A DNA stretch of 64,000 bases from Hyphomicrobiales bacterium (GCA_900470775.1 UCBZ01000018.1:47240-111239), one strand, 5' to 3'; positions 26,008-35,336 are shown, counted from the first letter of the stretch. The notes: a model not told the origin generated them from the letters alone. Translations and numbers: made by a program.

Positions 26008-27045
26008 ATGAAAACCCTTGCCGCCCTCCTCGTCCAGACCGGCCAGCCGCTCGAACTCGTCGAGATCGAGATCCCGGCGCTCAAGCCCGGTCAGGTCCTG
26101 GTCGAGATCGCCTATTCCGGCGCCTGCGGTACGCAGGTCATGGAAGCGCGCGGCCTCAAGGGCGAGGACAAATGGGTTCCCCATTGCCTCGGCCATGAGG
26201 GCACCGGCACGGTGCTGGAGGCGGGCTCCGCCGTCACCAAGGTCAAGGCCGGCGACAAGGTCGTGCTGTCCTGGATCAAGGGCTCGGGCATCGAGGCCGG
26301 CGGCGCGATCTACATGTGGGGCGACAAGAAGGTGAATGCCGGCGGCGTCACCACCTTCCAGCGCCATGCCGTGGTCAGCGAGAACCGCCTGACGCTGGTG
26401 CCCGAGAGCCTGCCGATGGATGTCGCCGTGCTGCTTGGCTGCGCCGCGCCGACCGGCATGGGCGCCGTCTACAACGTCCTCAAGCTCCAGCCGGGCGATT
26501 CGATCGCGATCTTCGGTACTGGCGGCATCGGCCTCAATGCCTGCCTCGCGGCGGCTCTGGGCGGCGCCTCCCCGGTGATCGGCATCGATCCGAGCCCGAC
26601 CCGCCGGGCGCTCGCCAAGACCTATGGCGCGACCCATGTCATCGACCCGACCGATGTCGACGTCATCGCCGAGATCAAGAAGATCGTGCCGCAGGGTGTC
26701 GACGTCGCCGTGGAGGCTTCCGGCATCCCGGCCGTGATGGACCAGGCGATCAACGCGACGCGCCAGCAGGGCGGCCGCGCCGTCGTCATCGGCAACGCCA
26801 AATACGGCGCCGAACTCAAGCTCAATCCGGGCGTGTTCAACCAGGGCAAGAGCCTGATGGGCACCTGGGGCGGCGACAGCGTTCCCGACCGCGACTATGG
26901 CCGCTATGGCCGTCTGCTCGGCGGCGGGCGCTTCCCGGTCAAGGGCCTGCTCTCAGCGCCCTATTCGCTGGCCCAGGCCAGCCAGGCGCTCGACGATCTC
27001 GCCGATGGCAAGGTCGGCCGGCCGCTGATCGACATGAGCCTCTGA
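26008..27045 (+). CDS. Zinc-binding alcohol dehydrogenase-family oxidoreductase
   Basis: A 345-residue MDR protein. Catalytic zinc ligands are Cys in YSGACGTQVME and His-Glu in GHEGTGTV, and the NAD-binding motif is IFGTGGIGLNACLAAALGG. The four-cysteine structural-zinc loop common to many ADHs is missing; that stretch reads SGIEAGGAIYMWGDKKVNAG. It probably oxidises or reduces a hydroxyl of the sugar intermediate made by the neighbouring transketolase and epimerases. ATG at 26008. Confidence 0.88.
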   Translation: MKTLAALLVQTGQPLELVEIEIPALKPGQVLVEIAYSGACGTQVMEARGLKGEDKWVPHCLGHEGTGTVLEAGSAVTKVKAGDKVVLSWIKGSGIEAGGAIYMWGDKKVNAGGVTTFQRHAVVSENRLTLVPESLPMDVAVLLGCAAPTGMGAVYNVLKLQPGDSIAIFGTGGIGLNACLAAALGGASPVIGIDPSPTRRALAKTYGATHVIDPTDVDVIAEIKKIVPQGVDVAVEASGIPAVMDQAINATRQQGGRAVVIGNAKYGAELKLNPGVFNQGKSLMGTWGGDSVPDRDYGRYGRLLGGGRFPVKGLLSAPYSLAQASQALDDLADGKVGRPLIDMSL

Positions 27046-27070
27046 GGCGGCCCGAACGGAAGGGCCCGCC

Positions 27071-27673
27071 ATGCGGATCGGCATCGATTTCGACAACACC
27101 ATCGCCTGCTATGACGGCGTCTTCCATAAGGCGGCGCTGGAGCGCGGCCTGATTCCGGCCGATCTCGGCGCATCGAAGAACGCCGTGCGCGATTTCCTCA
27201 ACGGCTCCGGCCGCAAGGACGACTTCACCGAGCTGCAGGGCTATGTCTATGGCGCCCGGATGGATCTTGTGGCCCCCTATGCCGGCTTCGACGCCTTTCT
27301 GAAGGCCGCCGATGCCGCGGGGCACGAGCTGTACATCGTCAGCCACAAGACCAGGACCCCAATGATGGGGCCTGCCTACGACATGCACCAGGCCGCACGC
27401 GGCTTCCTCGAGGCGCGCGGCTTCATCGGCGACGCGGGCGTGCGCGCCGGGAACGCTTTCTTCGAACTGACGAAGGAAGAGAAGGTCGCGCGCGCCGCCT
27501 CTCTTGGCGTCGAGGTCTTCATCGACGACCTGCCCGAGATCCTGTCGATGACCGGCTTTCCGGCCGGCATGCGCGGCATCCTGTTCGATCCAGACGGCCA
27601 CCATGCGGCCATCGACCGTTTCGAGCGCCATGCGAGCTGGGGCTCGATCCAGAGCGCCCTGCTCGGCGGCTGA
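27071..27673 (+). CDS. HAD-superfamily hydrolase, probable sugar phosphatase
   Basis: A 200-residue HAD protein. Motif I is GIDFDNTIACYD (nucleophile and acid Asp, residues 5-7), motif II is the Ser in YIVSHKTRT, and motif IV is EVFIDDLPEI. Between them is an alpha-helical cap with QGYVYGARMDL. The closest functional analogue in heptose pathways is the GmhB phosphatase that removes the C7 phosphate, although sequence identity to GmhB is not obvious by eye. It is followed 4 bp later by a small-molecule kinase gene. Confidence 0.82.
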   Translation: MRIGIDFDNTIACYDGVFHKAALERGLIPADLGASKNAVRDFLNGSGRKDDFTELQGYVYGARMDLVAPYAGFDAFLKAADAAGHELYIVSHKTRTPMMGPAYDMHQAARGFLEARGFIGDAGVRAGNAFFELTKEEKVARAASLGVEVFIDDLPEILSMTGFPAGMRGILFDPDGHHAAIDRFERHASWGSIQSALLGG

Positions 27674-27677
27674 GCCG

Positions 27678-28685
27678 ATGCTCGGCAGCGACGATCTTCT
27701 CGACGCGGCGGCACGCCTTTGCAGCGCCGCCGGGCGGGCCGCGCCCGCCTCGCTCGCGCAGCTGGCCGGCGGCAAGAACAACCGTGTTTTCGCGCTTGCG
27801 ATGAGCGAAGGCCCTGCCCTGATCCTGAAGAGCTACCACGCCGATGCGCGCGACCCGCGCGACCGGCTCTTCGCCGAGTGGAGCTTCCTGACCTATGTCT
27901 GGGAGCGCGGCGTGCGTGTCGTGCCCGAGCCGCTGGCGCAGGAGCGGGCGAGCCATACGGCGCTCTACACGCTGATGCCCGGCCGCAAGCTCGCCGCCAG
28001 CGAGATCGACGCCGGCCACATCGCGCAGGCCGCCGGCTTCGTCGCCCAGGCCAATGCCGCGCCGCGAGAGCCCCAAACCCTGCAGCCCGGCTCGGAGGCC
28101 TGCTTTTCGCTGGCCGACCATGTCGCGACCGTCGACCGCCGCGTCGCGAGGTTGGCCACGCTCGACCCCGACGCACCACATCGCGAGCGGGCCGAGACGC
28201 TGGTGCGGACCGGTCTTGTCCCGGCCTGGGCGAAGGTGCGCGAGACGATCACGGCGGCTTCCGACACGACCACCCTGCCCCTGGACGCCCAGTGCATCTC
28301 GCCGTCGGATTTCGGCTTCCACAACGCCATGGTCGACGAGGCCGGCCGAGTCTGCTTCATCGATTTCGAATACGCGGGACGCGACGACCCGGCCAAGCTG
28401 GTCTGCGATTTCTTCTGCTGCCCTGAAATCCCGGTGCCGCTGGTCCATCGCGCGGCCTTCGTGGACAGCCTGGCAAACGACCTTGGGCTCGATTCAGCCT
28501 TCCGCACGCGTTGCGATCTTCTGCTCGACGCCTACCGGATCAAATGGGCCTGCATCATCCTGAACGACTTCCTGCCGATGGATGCCGCGCGCCGCGACTT
28601 CGCCCATCCCGGCGCGCGCGATGCGCGCTGCGCCGCCCAACTCGACAAGGCCGTGGCGAAACTCGCCGAGATCGGCCTCCGCTAA
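27678..28685 (+). CDS. Aminoglycoside phosphotransferase/choline kinase-like kinase
   Basis: A 335-residue APH-fold protein. The N-lobe has LAGGKNNRVFALAM and ALILKSYHAD (ATP-anchoring Lys). The catalytic loop is SPSDFGFHNAM (Asp base and Asn, with Ser in place of the usual His-Gly start), and VCFIDFEYAGRDDPAKLVCD carries the metal Asp. Such enzymes phosphorylate sugars, aminoglycosides, choline or similar hydroxyls. In this operon a sugar or sugar-linked alcohol is likely. ATG at 27678; a longer frame upstream overlaps the HAD gene and is less likely. Confidence 0.82.
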   Translation: MLGSDDLLDAAARLCSAAGRAAPASLAQLAGGKNNRVFALAMSEGPALILKSYHADARDPRDRLFAEWSFLTYVWERGVRVVPEPLAQERASHTALYTLMPGRKLAASEIDAGHIAQAAGFVAQANAAPREPQTLQPGSEACFSLADHVATVDRRVARLATLDPDAPHRERAETLVRTGLVPAWAKVRETITAASDTTTLPLDAQCISPSDFGFHNAMVDEAGRVCFIDFEYAGRDDPAKLVCDFFCCPEIPVPLVHRAAFVDSLANDLGLDSAFRTRCDLLLDAYRIKWACIILNDFLPMDAARRDFAHPGARDARCAAQLDKAVAKLAEIGLR

Positions 28686-28713
28686 TCCCGACCCAAGCCA
28701 AGGAACGCACCAG

Positions 28714-29376
28714 ATGGCATATCGCGACTTCGTCGGCCTCATCCACAAATCGACGCCGCGCGACTATGTCGCCCGCGTCACCCAGCGCGACAAGGCGGAG
28801 GTCGCCGACCTCGCCCTGAAATGGGATTACGACTACTGGGACGGCAGCCGTGAGACCGGCTATGGCGGCTACAAATATGACGGCCGCTGGCGCAAGGTCG
28901 CCGACGCGATGGTGCAGACCTATGGGCTGAAGCCCGGCATGCGCGTCCTCGACGTCGGTTCCGGCAAAGGCTTCATCCTGCACGACTTCACCGAAGCCTG
29001 CCCGGGCATCGAGGTCGCCGGCATCGACATCTCCGCTTACGGCGTCGAACACACGATGGAGAGCGTCAAGCCGTTCTGCCAGGTCGCGAACGCGACCAAG
29101 CTGCCCTTCCCGGACGACCATTTCGACCTGGTCATCTCGATCAACACGCTGCACAACCTCTACAATTACGAGCTCTGGGCGGCGTTCAAGGAGATCGAGC
29201 GCGTCAGCCGCGGCGGCAAATACATCTGCGTCGAGGGCTATCGCAACGAGCGCGAAAAGGTGAACCTGATGTACTGGCAGATGACCTGCCGCGCCTTCCA
29301 CACGCCGCAGGAGTGGGACTTCGTGTTCAAGCAGACCGGCTACACCGGCGACCACGAGTTCATTTTCTTCGAATGA
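28714..29376 (+). CDS. Class I SAM-dependent methyltransferase
   Basis: A 220-residue methyltransferase. SAM motif I is VLDVGSGKGFILHDF near residues 76-90, motif II is AGIDISAYGVEH, and the post-motif FDLVISINTLHNLYNYEL matches the Methyltransf_11 pattern. The N-terminus contains an aromatic Asp-rich stretch (WDYDYWDGSRETGYGGYKYD) that is distinctive. It is the last gene of the rightward sugar operon, so it probably O- or C-methylates the sugar product. About 240 bp without a gene follow before the MBOAT gene. Confidence 0.88.
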   Translation: MAYRDFVGLIHKSTPRDYVARVTQRDKAEVADLALKWDYDYWDGSRETGYGGYKYDGRWRKVADAMVQTYGLKPGMRVLDVGSGKGFILHDFTEACPGIEVAGIDISAYGVEHTMESVKPFCQVANATKLPFPDDHFDLVISINTLHNLYNYELWAAFKEIERVSRGGKYICVEGYRNEREKVNLMYWQMTCRAFHTPQEWDFVFKQTGYTGDHEFIFFE

Positions 29377-29616
29377 GATGGAGCCGTAAGGGCCTGCATC
29401 AACAAGCTTGAGACACGCCGCCATTCGTAGATCGAGCAAGGTCTGGTCGGGTGGCGGCGTGGTTTCTTCAGGCCGCTCTGGCGGGGGGCGGCGAAGGCAA
29501 GGCGGCTTTTCACCCGTTCAGACGGTGGGAATGCCGCTTTACCCGTCTATACTCCGCTGCCATAAGGCGAGCTCCGCAAGACGAGCATTCCCTCCCGACG
29601 AGCGCCTTCCTGTCTG

Positions 29617-31152
29617 ATGCATTTTAATTCGCTCAACTACGTCTTCATCTTCCTGCCGTTCGTCGTGGCCGGCTGGGCTCTTCTAAGAACGACGGCCTAT
29701 GGCAACCTGTTCGTTGCCGTGGTCAGCCTGTATTTCTATGCTTCCGCGGAACTCTGGTACCTTCTGCCGCTGTTTGCGACCGCGCTGCTCGACTACTGGG
29801 TCGGCCAGAAGGTTCACGACACGAAAAGCCGCGCCTGGGCCAAGAGGATGGTCATCCTCAGCGTGGTCGCGAACCTCGCTCTGCTCGCCGTCTTCAAATA
29901 CACGACCTGGCTGACCACGGCGCTTTCGGGCGTTCTGGCGCCGCTGGGCGTGGCCGTGCCGGTGATCCTGATCGTCCTGCCGCCGGCGATCTCGTTCTAC
30001 ACCTTCCAGTCGATGAGCTACACGATCGACATCTACCGGAAGGAGTTCCACCCCTACCGGAACGTGGTCGACTACATCTCCTTCGTCACGTTCTTCCCGC
30101 ATCTGGTGGCCGGCCCGATCATGCGGGCGCGCGATCTGCTGCCGCAACTCGCCCGCTCCCGGCCGCTGCCTAGCGCGCAGAATGTCTCTCTCGCCATCTT
30201 CATGATCCTGTTCGGTCTGTTCCAGAAGACGGTGTTCGCCGACAATGCCGGCGGCCTCGTCGAGATGGTGGTCCAGCTGATGGGGCCGGGAGCCAAGACC
30301 CCTCTGCCGCCGGGGCTGGGGCTGATCTTCGCCTACGGCTTCGCGATCCAGATCTATTGCGACTTCGCTGCCTATTCGACCATCGCGCGCGGCTCGGCCA
30401 AGCTGCTCAATGTCGAGTTGATGCGCAACTTCCTGACACCCTATTTCGCGACAGGGCCATCCGAGTTCTGGCAGCGCTGGCACATCTCGCTCTCGACCTG
30501 GCTGCGCGACTATCTCTACATCCCGCTCGGCGGCAATCGCGGCACGTCATGGCTTGTGATGCGCAACCTGATGCTGACGATGCTGCTCGGCGGCCTCTGG
30601 CACGGCGCCGGCATCCTGTTCATCCTGTGGGGAGCCTGGCACGGCCTGCTGCTGATCCTCTACCGGCTGGTGCCGATCGATCAGTGGCTGGCCCGCTTCG
30701 GCTTCGCCGGAAAGGCTCTGGCCGCCATCATCTTCTTCCATCTGGTCTGCATCGGCTGGATCTTCTTCCGTGCCACGCCGGAGCAGATCGGGCCGATCTG
30801 GTCATCGATCATCGCCACACCGACGATCATTCCAGACATCCTCACCAAATACGCGCAATACATTCCCGGGCCGAATGCGGGGTTTGGTGCGTGGGCGACG
30901 TTCATTCCAGGGCTTCTGGCAGGGCTGGCCCAACAGAACTGGTATCTTTACGTCTTTGGATGGGGCCTCGTCCTGTTCGCCGGGCCCGTCTTCGTGCTCG
31001 ACTATCTCGGCCGGCGACACAATGTCGAGTTCCCCGACCTGTTCCTGCGAATGAACACGGTCACCCGCGCCGTTCTCGCTCTCATCTTCCTTTACGGGAT
31101 CATCTTCTTTGCCCGGAGGCAGGCCAGTGAATTCATCTATTTCGCATTTTAG
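29617..31152 (+). CDS. MBOAT-family membrane O-acyltransferase (AlgI-like)
   Basis: A 511-residue polytopic membrane protein with about 10-12 hydrophobic segments. The MBOAT signature is visible: YCDFAAYSTIARGSAKLLN, FWQRWHISLSTWLRDYLYIP, and the catalytic-His region LLGGLWHGAGILFILWGAWH. AlgI-type proteins move acetyl groups across the inner membrane to acetylate exported polysaccharide. The gene overlaps the next gene by 26 bp, which encodes the likely periplasmic acetyl-transfer partner. ATG at 29617. Confidence 0.93.
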   Translation: MHFNSLNYVFIFLPFVVAGWALLRTTAYGNLFVAVVSLYFYASAELWYLLPLFATALLDYWVGQKVHDTKSRAWAKRMVILSVVANLALLAVFKYTTWLTTALSGVLAPLGVAVPVILIVLPPAISFYTFQSMSYTIDIYRKEFHPYRNVVDYISFVTFFPHLVAGPIMRARDLLPQLARSRPLPSAQNVSLAIFMILFGLFQKTVFADNAGGLVEMVVQLMGPGAKTPLPPGLGLIFAYGFAIQIYCDFAAYSTIARGSAKLLNVELMRNFLTPYFATGPSEFWQRWHISLSTWLRDYLYIPLGGNRGTSWLVMRNLMLTMLLGGLWHGAGILFILWGAWHGLLLILYRLVPIDQWLARFGFAGKALAAIIFFHLVCIGWIFFRATPEQIGPIWSSIIATPTIIPDILTKYAQYIPGPNAGFGAWATFIPGLLAGLAQQNWYLYVFGWGLVLFAGPVFVLDYLGRRHNVEFPDLFLRMNTVTRAVLALIFLYGIIFFARRQASEFIYFAF

Positions 31153-32716
31153 CTGGGTCGGCCTGGCCGTCGCTGGATTCGTTGCGATCGAGTCTGCTGT
31201 CGCATGGTGGGCGCCTAGGCCGGACGCGCTGCGTAACAATCTTCTTGAGCTCAGCTTTGCAAAGCCGGAACTCGTGCAGCGTGCTTTCGTGTTCGAAAAG
31301 GTGCAGCAGTTCGACGATCTCAAGCCCGACATCATCCAAGTCGGGGATAGTTCAGGATTGCATGCGGTGCAGTCGCCTATCGTCGAGTCCTATCTTGGAG
31401 GTCGCAGCTTCCTCAACCTGAGTGTTGCGTCCAATCTCGGCTTCGAGGGGTATCTCGCGCTTGCCGACCGCATGATGCAGCGCAGCGGAAGCGTAAAGCT
31501 GCTCGTTCTTTATTTTACGTCATCGCCACGGCCGGCCCTCTTGACCGCCCGCGACCTGATGGGACCGGATCTGCAGCGCGAGTTGGTGAACCCCTTCAAC
31601 AGCGTCTTCCACACTCCGTCTCTGGGCTTGAGGCGAGAAGTCTCGGATCGCGTTTTCTATCTCAATGGCCGGCTCAACCAGTTGGATCGGCCGCTGATCG
31701 CCAATCCCGGCTACTTCATGCTGCGTGACATCATTGCGTCCAGCGGCGGATGGTCGAGAGAAACGGATATTCCCGACGACCATATTGTCAGCCCCTTTCA
31801 AATGATTCGGGACGTGACCCCTGCCGTCGCCGCGTCAAACGACATGACCATCGTGAAAGGCTATCGAGACTTGTTCGCGGCGATCGATCCCGTGACATTC
31901 GATTGGCGCAGTTTGTCCCGTCGAACCTATATGGAAATCGTCTTCGATCAATATCTCGCATTAGCACGTCGCCACGGCGCCCACCTTGTCATCGCGGCGA
32001 ACCCTTATCCGGAGGCCTTCCGTCCTCAAGAGAACAATGGCGGCACAACATCCAGAGGCGGGATGGATTTGCCCGAGATTAGCAAGGAAATGCGTGCCTA
32101 TGCCAACAAGCATACGGACGTATCTTTACTCGATTACGACTACTGGCCCGATAATAAATTCTCTGTTTTCTCTCATGTCGGCACACCTTACTCTGTGGAG
32201 AGTTCCCATCGCCTGGGTCGGTTTCTCGCAGACATTGCACAACAGCTCCCTTCCTCCTCGACAGGCCAACCGACCTATGTCGCACCGAAGCGTGTCGTGC
32301 TCGACATGGGCGCCTCGCCCACTGTCTACGGTTTTTCGGATGCCGAGCGGGCGGGTGATCGCCGCTTCCGCCGTATCCGGCAAGGCCGCTACGAGGCGCT
32401 GGCCTATGCCCGCGTCAATCCCGAAGCCCAGCAGGAGCTTCGGGTGAGCGTGCTCAACGCGCCGGACGACGCCGTGCTGCGCGATATCGCGATCGGCCTC
32501 TATGGTTCGGCAGCAACGCGCCTGCCCGACATCCAGGACGATGGGAAGCTCATCCTGCGCTTTTCGCTCCCATCCGAAGCGACACGGCGCTTCGGCGGCT
32601 GGCTTGAACTGACGCTGTCGACACGGGGGGCGACCGCGTGGCAGACCAACGCCCTCGACCCCGCCGCAACCGGACCGCAGCTCCAGATCGAACGGATGGA
32701 CCTGGTCTCCCGGTAA
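31127..32716 (+). CDS. SGNH-hydrolase-like O-acetylation partner with C-terminal beta domain
   Basis: A 529-residue protein. It has an N-terminal membrane anchor or uncleaved signal (WVGLAVAGFVAIESAVAWW), then an SGNH-like domain with block I IIQVGDSSGLHAVQS (Ser nucleophile), LVIAANPYPEAF resembling block III, and a late His in VESSHRLGRF. The last 140 residues are a separate, probably beta-rich region with no family I recognise. By analogy with AlgI/AlgJ-AlgX pairs, it would accept acetyl from the MBOAT protein and place it on the polymer. The GTG at 31127 has GGAGG 7 bases upstream. The middle of the gene is notably AT-rich compared with both neighbours. Confidence 0.78.
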   Translation: MNSSISHFSWVGLAVAGFVAIESAVAWWAPRPDALRNNLLELSFAKPELVQRAFVFEKVQQFDDLKPDIIQVGDSSGLHAVQSPIVESYLGGRSFLNLSVASNLGFEGYLALADRMMQRSGSVKLLVLYFTSSPRPALLTARDLMGPDLQRELVNPFNSVFHTPSLGLRREVSDRVFYLNGRLNQLDRPLIANPGYFMLRDIIASSGGWSRETDIPDDHIVSPFQMIRDVTPAVAASNDMTIVKGYRDLFAAIDPVTFDWRSLSRRTYMEIVFDQYLALARRHGAHLVIAANPYPEAFRPQENNGGTTSRGGMDLPEISKEMRAYANKHTDVSLLDYDYWPDNKFSVFSHVGTPYSVESSHRLGRFLADIAQQLPSSSTGQPTYVAPKRVVLDMGASPTVYGFSDAERAGDRRFRRIRQGRYEALAYARVNPEAQQELRVSVLNAPDDAVLRDIAIGLYGSAATRLPDIQDDGKLILRFSLPSEATRRFGGWLELTLSTRGATAWQTNALDPAATGPQLQIERMDLVSR

Positions 32717-32906
32717 TCGCCGCTTGACGGGCGACAAACGGCAAGCGCCGCCATAAATGGGGGATCGTCGCGCGGGCCGATTGCCGCCCGGCACCGAACC
32801 CGACGACGTTGGCCTCGATTCCGCGTCATCCGCCCATCACGGCCTCATTTCCGGCCTACAGATCACACATGACTTCTCCCGCGTCGCCTCCTATAAGCTC
32901 GGCCTC

Positions 32907-33752
32907 ATGACCAATTCCCGTTCGAAGGCCGATGTCCGGCCGTCCATTTCCCCCATTCCCGGCGGGCCGCTCGCCGTCGTGACCGAGGACGTGTCCGAAG
33001 CGTTGCGGCTGGCGCCCGTCTGGCTGCACGCAGGCTGGATCGACGTGATCTGGCGCTTCCGGCGCACACGTCTGGGGCCGTTCTGGCACACGCTCGGCAT
33101 CGCCGCCTTCATCATCACGATGGGCGTGATCTGGAGCACGATCCTGCATCAGGATCCCGGCCAGTATTTCCGCTTCGTCGGCACGGGCATCATCGTCTGG
33201 GGGTTGATCGCCTCCTTCATCACCGACGGAACGTCGATCATCATCGCAGGCCAGTCGACCGCGCTGTCGATGCGGTTTCCCTATGTGGCCTTCGCATTTG
33301 CCCATGTCTGGAAGTCACTGCTGCTCTTCGGGCACCATTTCGTTCTCTACATCCTGATCATGGTCGGCACGCTGCATTCGCCGGGCTGGACGGTCCTGCT
33401 GGCCATCCCCGGCCTGATCCTGGCCGTCGCCAACGGCATCTGGATGAGCCTGCTTTCGGGCATGCTGTGCCTGCGTCGGCGCGACCTCGGCCCCGCCATC
33501 GCCAGCGGCATGCAGATCATGATGTTCGTGACGCCGGTGTTCTGGCCCAAGGACATGCTGGGCCCCAACCTCGGCATCGCCGCCGATCTCAACCCATTCT
33601 ACCACATGGTTCGGATCGTGCGCGATCCGCTGCTCGGGATCGTGCCTGATCCCGTGAGCTGGTTCTGGGTGCTGGGCACGCTTGTCGTCGGCTCGCTCGT
33701 GACGTTCTGGTCCTATGGTCGCTACCGCGACCGTATGGCCTACTGGTATTGA
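32907..33752 (+). CDS. ABC-2 type polysaccharide export permease (Wzm/KpsM-like)
   Basis: A 281-residue inner-membrane protein. A cytoplasmic N-terminal helix (WIDVIWRFRRTRLGPFWHTL) is followed by six hydrophobic segments, as in Wzm/KpsM. The re-entrant loop FVTPVFWPKDMLGPN and LNPFYHMVRIVRDPLLG are typical of this family. It forms the channel for an undecaprenyl-linked polysaccharide, with the ATPase encoded 13 bp downstream. The ATG at 32907 gives family length; no strong Shine-Dalgarno is visible. The 190-bp gap upstream may carry a promoter. Confidence 0.92.
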   Translation: MTNSRSKADVRPSISPIPGGPLAVVTEDVSEALRLAPVWLHAGWIDVIWRFRRTRLGPFWHTLGIAAFIITMGVIWSTILHQDPGQYFRFVGTGIIVWGLIASFITDGTSIIIAGQSTALSMRFPYVAFAFAHVWKSLLLFGHHFVLYILIMVGTLHSPGWTVLLAIPGLILAVANGIWMSLLSGMLCLRRRDLGPAIASGMQIMMFVTPVFWPKDMLGPNLGIAADLNPFYHMVRIVRDPLLGIVPDPVSWFWVLGTLVVGSLVTFWSYGRYRDRMAYWY

Positions 33753-33765
33753 AGGACGCCTGCCG

Positions 33766-35277
33766 ATGGCCCGCCTGACACTCGAAAACGCCTGGGTCGA
33801 GTTGCCGATCTCGCTGTCCCGCTCCCACAAGGGCGGGGTCTCCCGGACAGGCGGCGAAATCGACGTCTCGCGTGGCGTCGTGACGGCCCTGCGCGACATC
33901 TCCTTCGAACTGCGCGACGGCGACCGGCTCGGCCTCATGGGCCATAACGGCGCGGGCAAGACCACGATGCTGCGGCTGCTGGCTGGCGCCTACCCGCCGA
34001 CGCGCGGGCGGATTACCACCGTCGGCAGCATTTCGACCCTGTTCAACGCCACGCCCGGCATCAATGCCGAGGGCACCGGGCGCGAGAACATCATCACCTG
34101 CGGCCTGCATCTGGGCCTTTCGCGCCGGCAGATCGCCGCGAAGATGGACGAGATCATCGATTTCGCCGAACTCGGCGACTTCATCGACCTGCCGGTGCGG
34201 ATCTATTCGGCCGGCATGATGACGCGGCTCGGCTTTTCCATCGTCACGGCGGTCGAGCCTGAGATCCTGCTGCTCGATGAGGGCCTGGCGACGGGAGACG
34301 CGCATTTCGCACGCAAGGCGTCCGAGAAGATGAACCAGTTGATCGCCAGCTCGTCGATCCTGGTGCTCGCCTCGCATTCCGAAACGCTGCTCGCCGACAC
34401 CTGCACGCGCTGCATCATGCTGGAACATGGCCGCATCATCGCCGATGGCGGCGCCAAGGACACCGTCGAGACCTACCGCCGCGCCGTTGTCGAGGCGGCG
34501 GATGCGGATGATGCGCAAGCTCTCGAGCGGGCCTATGATCTGGCGAGCGACATGGCGAAGCGGGGAGAGCAGCCGCCGGCCGATCTCGAGATCCAGGGGC
34601 TGCGTTATGCCCTTCGCCTGGTCCCGGGCGACCAGGCCATGACCATGCGCCTCCTGAGCCTCATGCACGCGCAGGGACGGTCCCTGCGGCCGTTGGATGA
34701 GGCTGAGCTGCTCATCCCGGCGATTCGGAAGAACCCTGATCGTGAGGATCTGCTGGAACGCCTGAAGGGACTTATGGAGAGCGGCGCGCTGGAAGGCCAC
34801 GAGCCGGCCCGCACGGATGCCGCGGTGATCCTGAATCGGCGCGTGAAGCAGGAGGAAACCTACGCTGAACCTGCCGGGATCGTGTCTGCCGCCCAGTCGG
34901 GTGATGTGGAGGGCATGTATCGGGCCTTCGCATTGTCGCAGGAACTGGTCTCCAAAGGCGAAGCCGTTCCAGCCGAAATCGAGGAGCTCGGCCTGCGATA
35001 CGCCCTCATGATCGATCCCAACAATGTCGGGATGCTTCAGCGTTCTTTCGACCTGCGCAAAGCGTTGGGCATAGACACAGACCTCAATGCCGAGGTCCGG
35101 TTGATCACCGGCACGCTTGCAGTCCATCCGGAGCGGACAGACCTGATCGATCGGCTCCGCCAGATCCTGACTTTGGGCGATGCACCGCTGCATCCGGAGG
35201 CCCGGGCGAGCGCCGTGGCCGTGCTAACGGCGCTTCCGCAGCACGGCGATCGCACGAAGGTTTTGTCGCCGGCATAA
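33766..35277 (+). CDS. Polysaccharide export ATPase (Wzt/KpsT-like) with duplicated C-terminal extension
   Basis: A 503-residue protein. Residues 1-240 are a complete ABC domain: Walker A GHNGAGKTTM (59-68), signature YSAGMMTRLGF, Walker B ILLLDEGLATGD, and H-loop ASHS. Residues 241-503 do not look like the usual Wzt carbohydrate-binding beta-sandwich. They contain an alpha-helical, gap-free tandem duplication: residues 252-340 and 383-471 align over 89 positions, sharing GLRYAL, an RA start and a P-x-R-x-DL-x-x-RL end. The extension could recognise substrate or partner proteins; its role is unknown. It forms an operon with the permease. Confidence 0.92.
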   Translation: MARLTLENAWVELPISLSRSHKGGVSRTGGEIDVSRGVVTALRDISFELRDGDRLGLMGHNGAGKTTMLRLLAGAYPPTRGRITTVGSISTLFNATPGINAEGTGRENIITCGLHLGLSRRQIAAKMDEIIDFAELGDFIDLPVRIYSAGMMTRLGFSIVTAVEPEILLLDEGLATGDAHFARKASEKMNQLIASSSILVLASHSETLLADTCTRCIMLEHGRIIADGGAKDTVETYRRAVVEAADADDAQALERAYDLASDMAKRGEQPPADLEIQGLRYALRLVPGDQAMTMRLLSLMHAQGRSLRPLDEAELLIPAIRKNPDREDLLERLKGLMESGALEGHEPARTDAAVILNRRVKQEETYAEPAGIVSAAQSGDVEGMYRAFALSQELVSKGEAVPAEIEELGLRYALMIDPNNVGMLQRSFDLRKALGIDTDLNAEVRLITGTLAVHPERTDLIDRLRQILTLGDAPLHPEARASAVAVLTALPQHGDRTKVLSPA

Positions 35278-35336
35278 GACGGCGCTGGTTCGCCCAAGAC
35301 CGGCCGATCATCGAGCGCCAGTCGACAACGGCGCCG

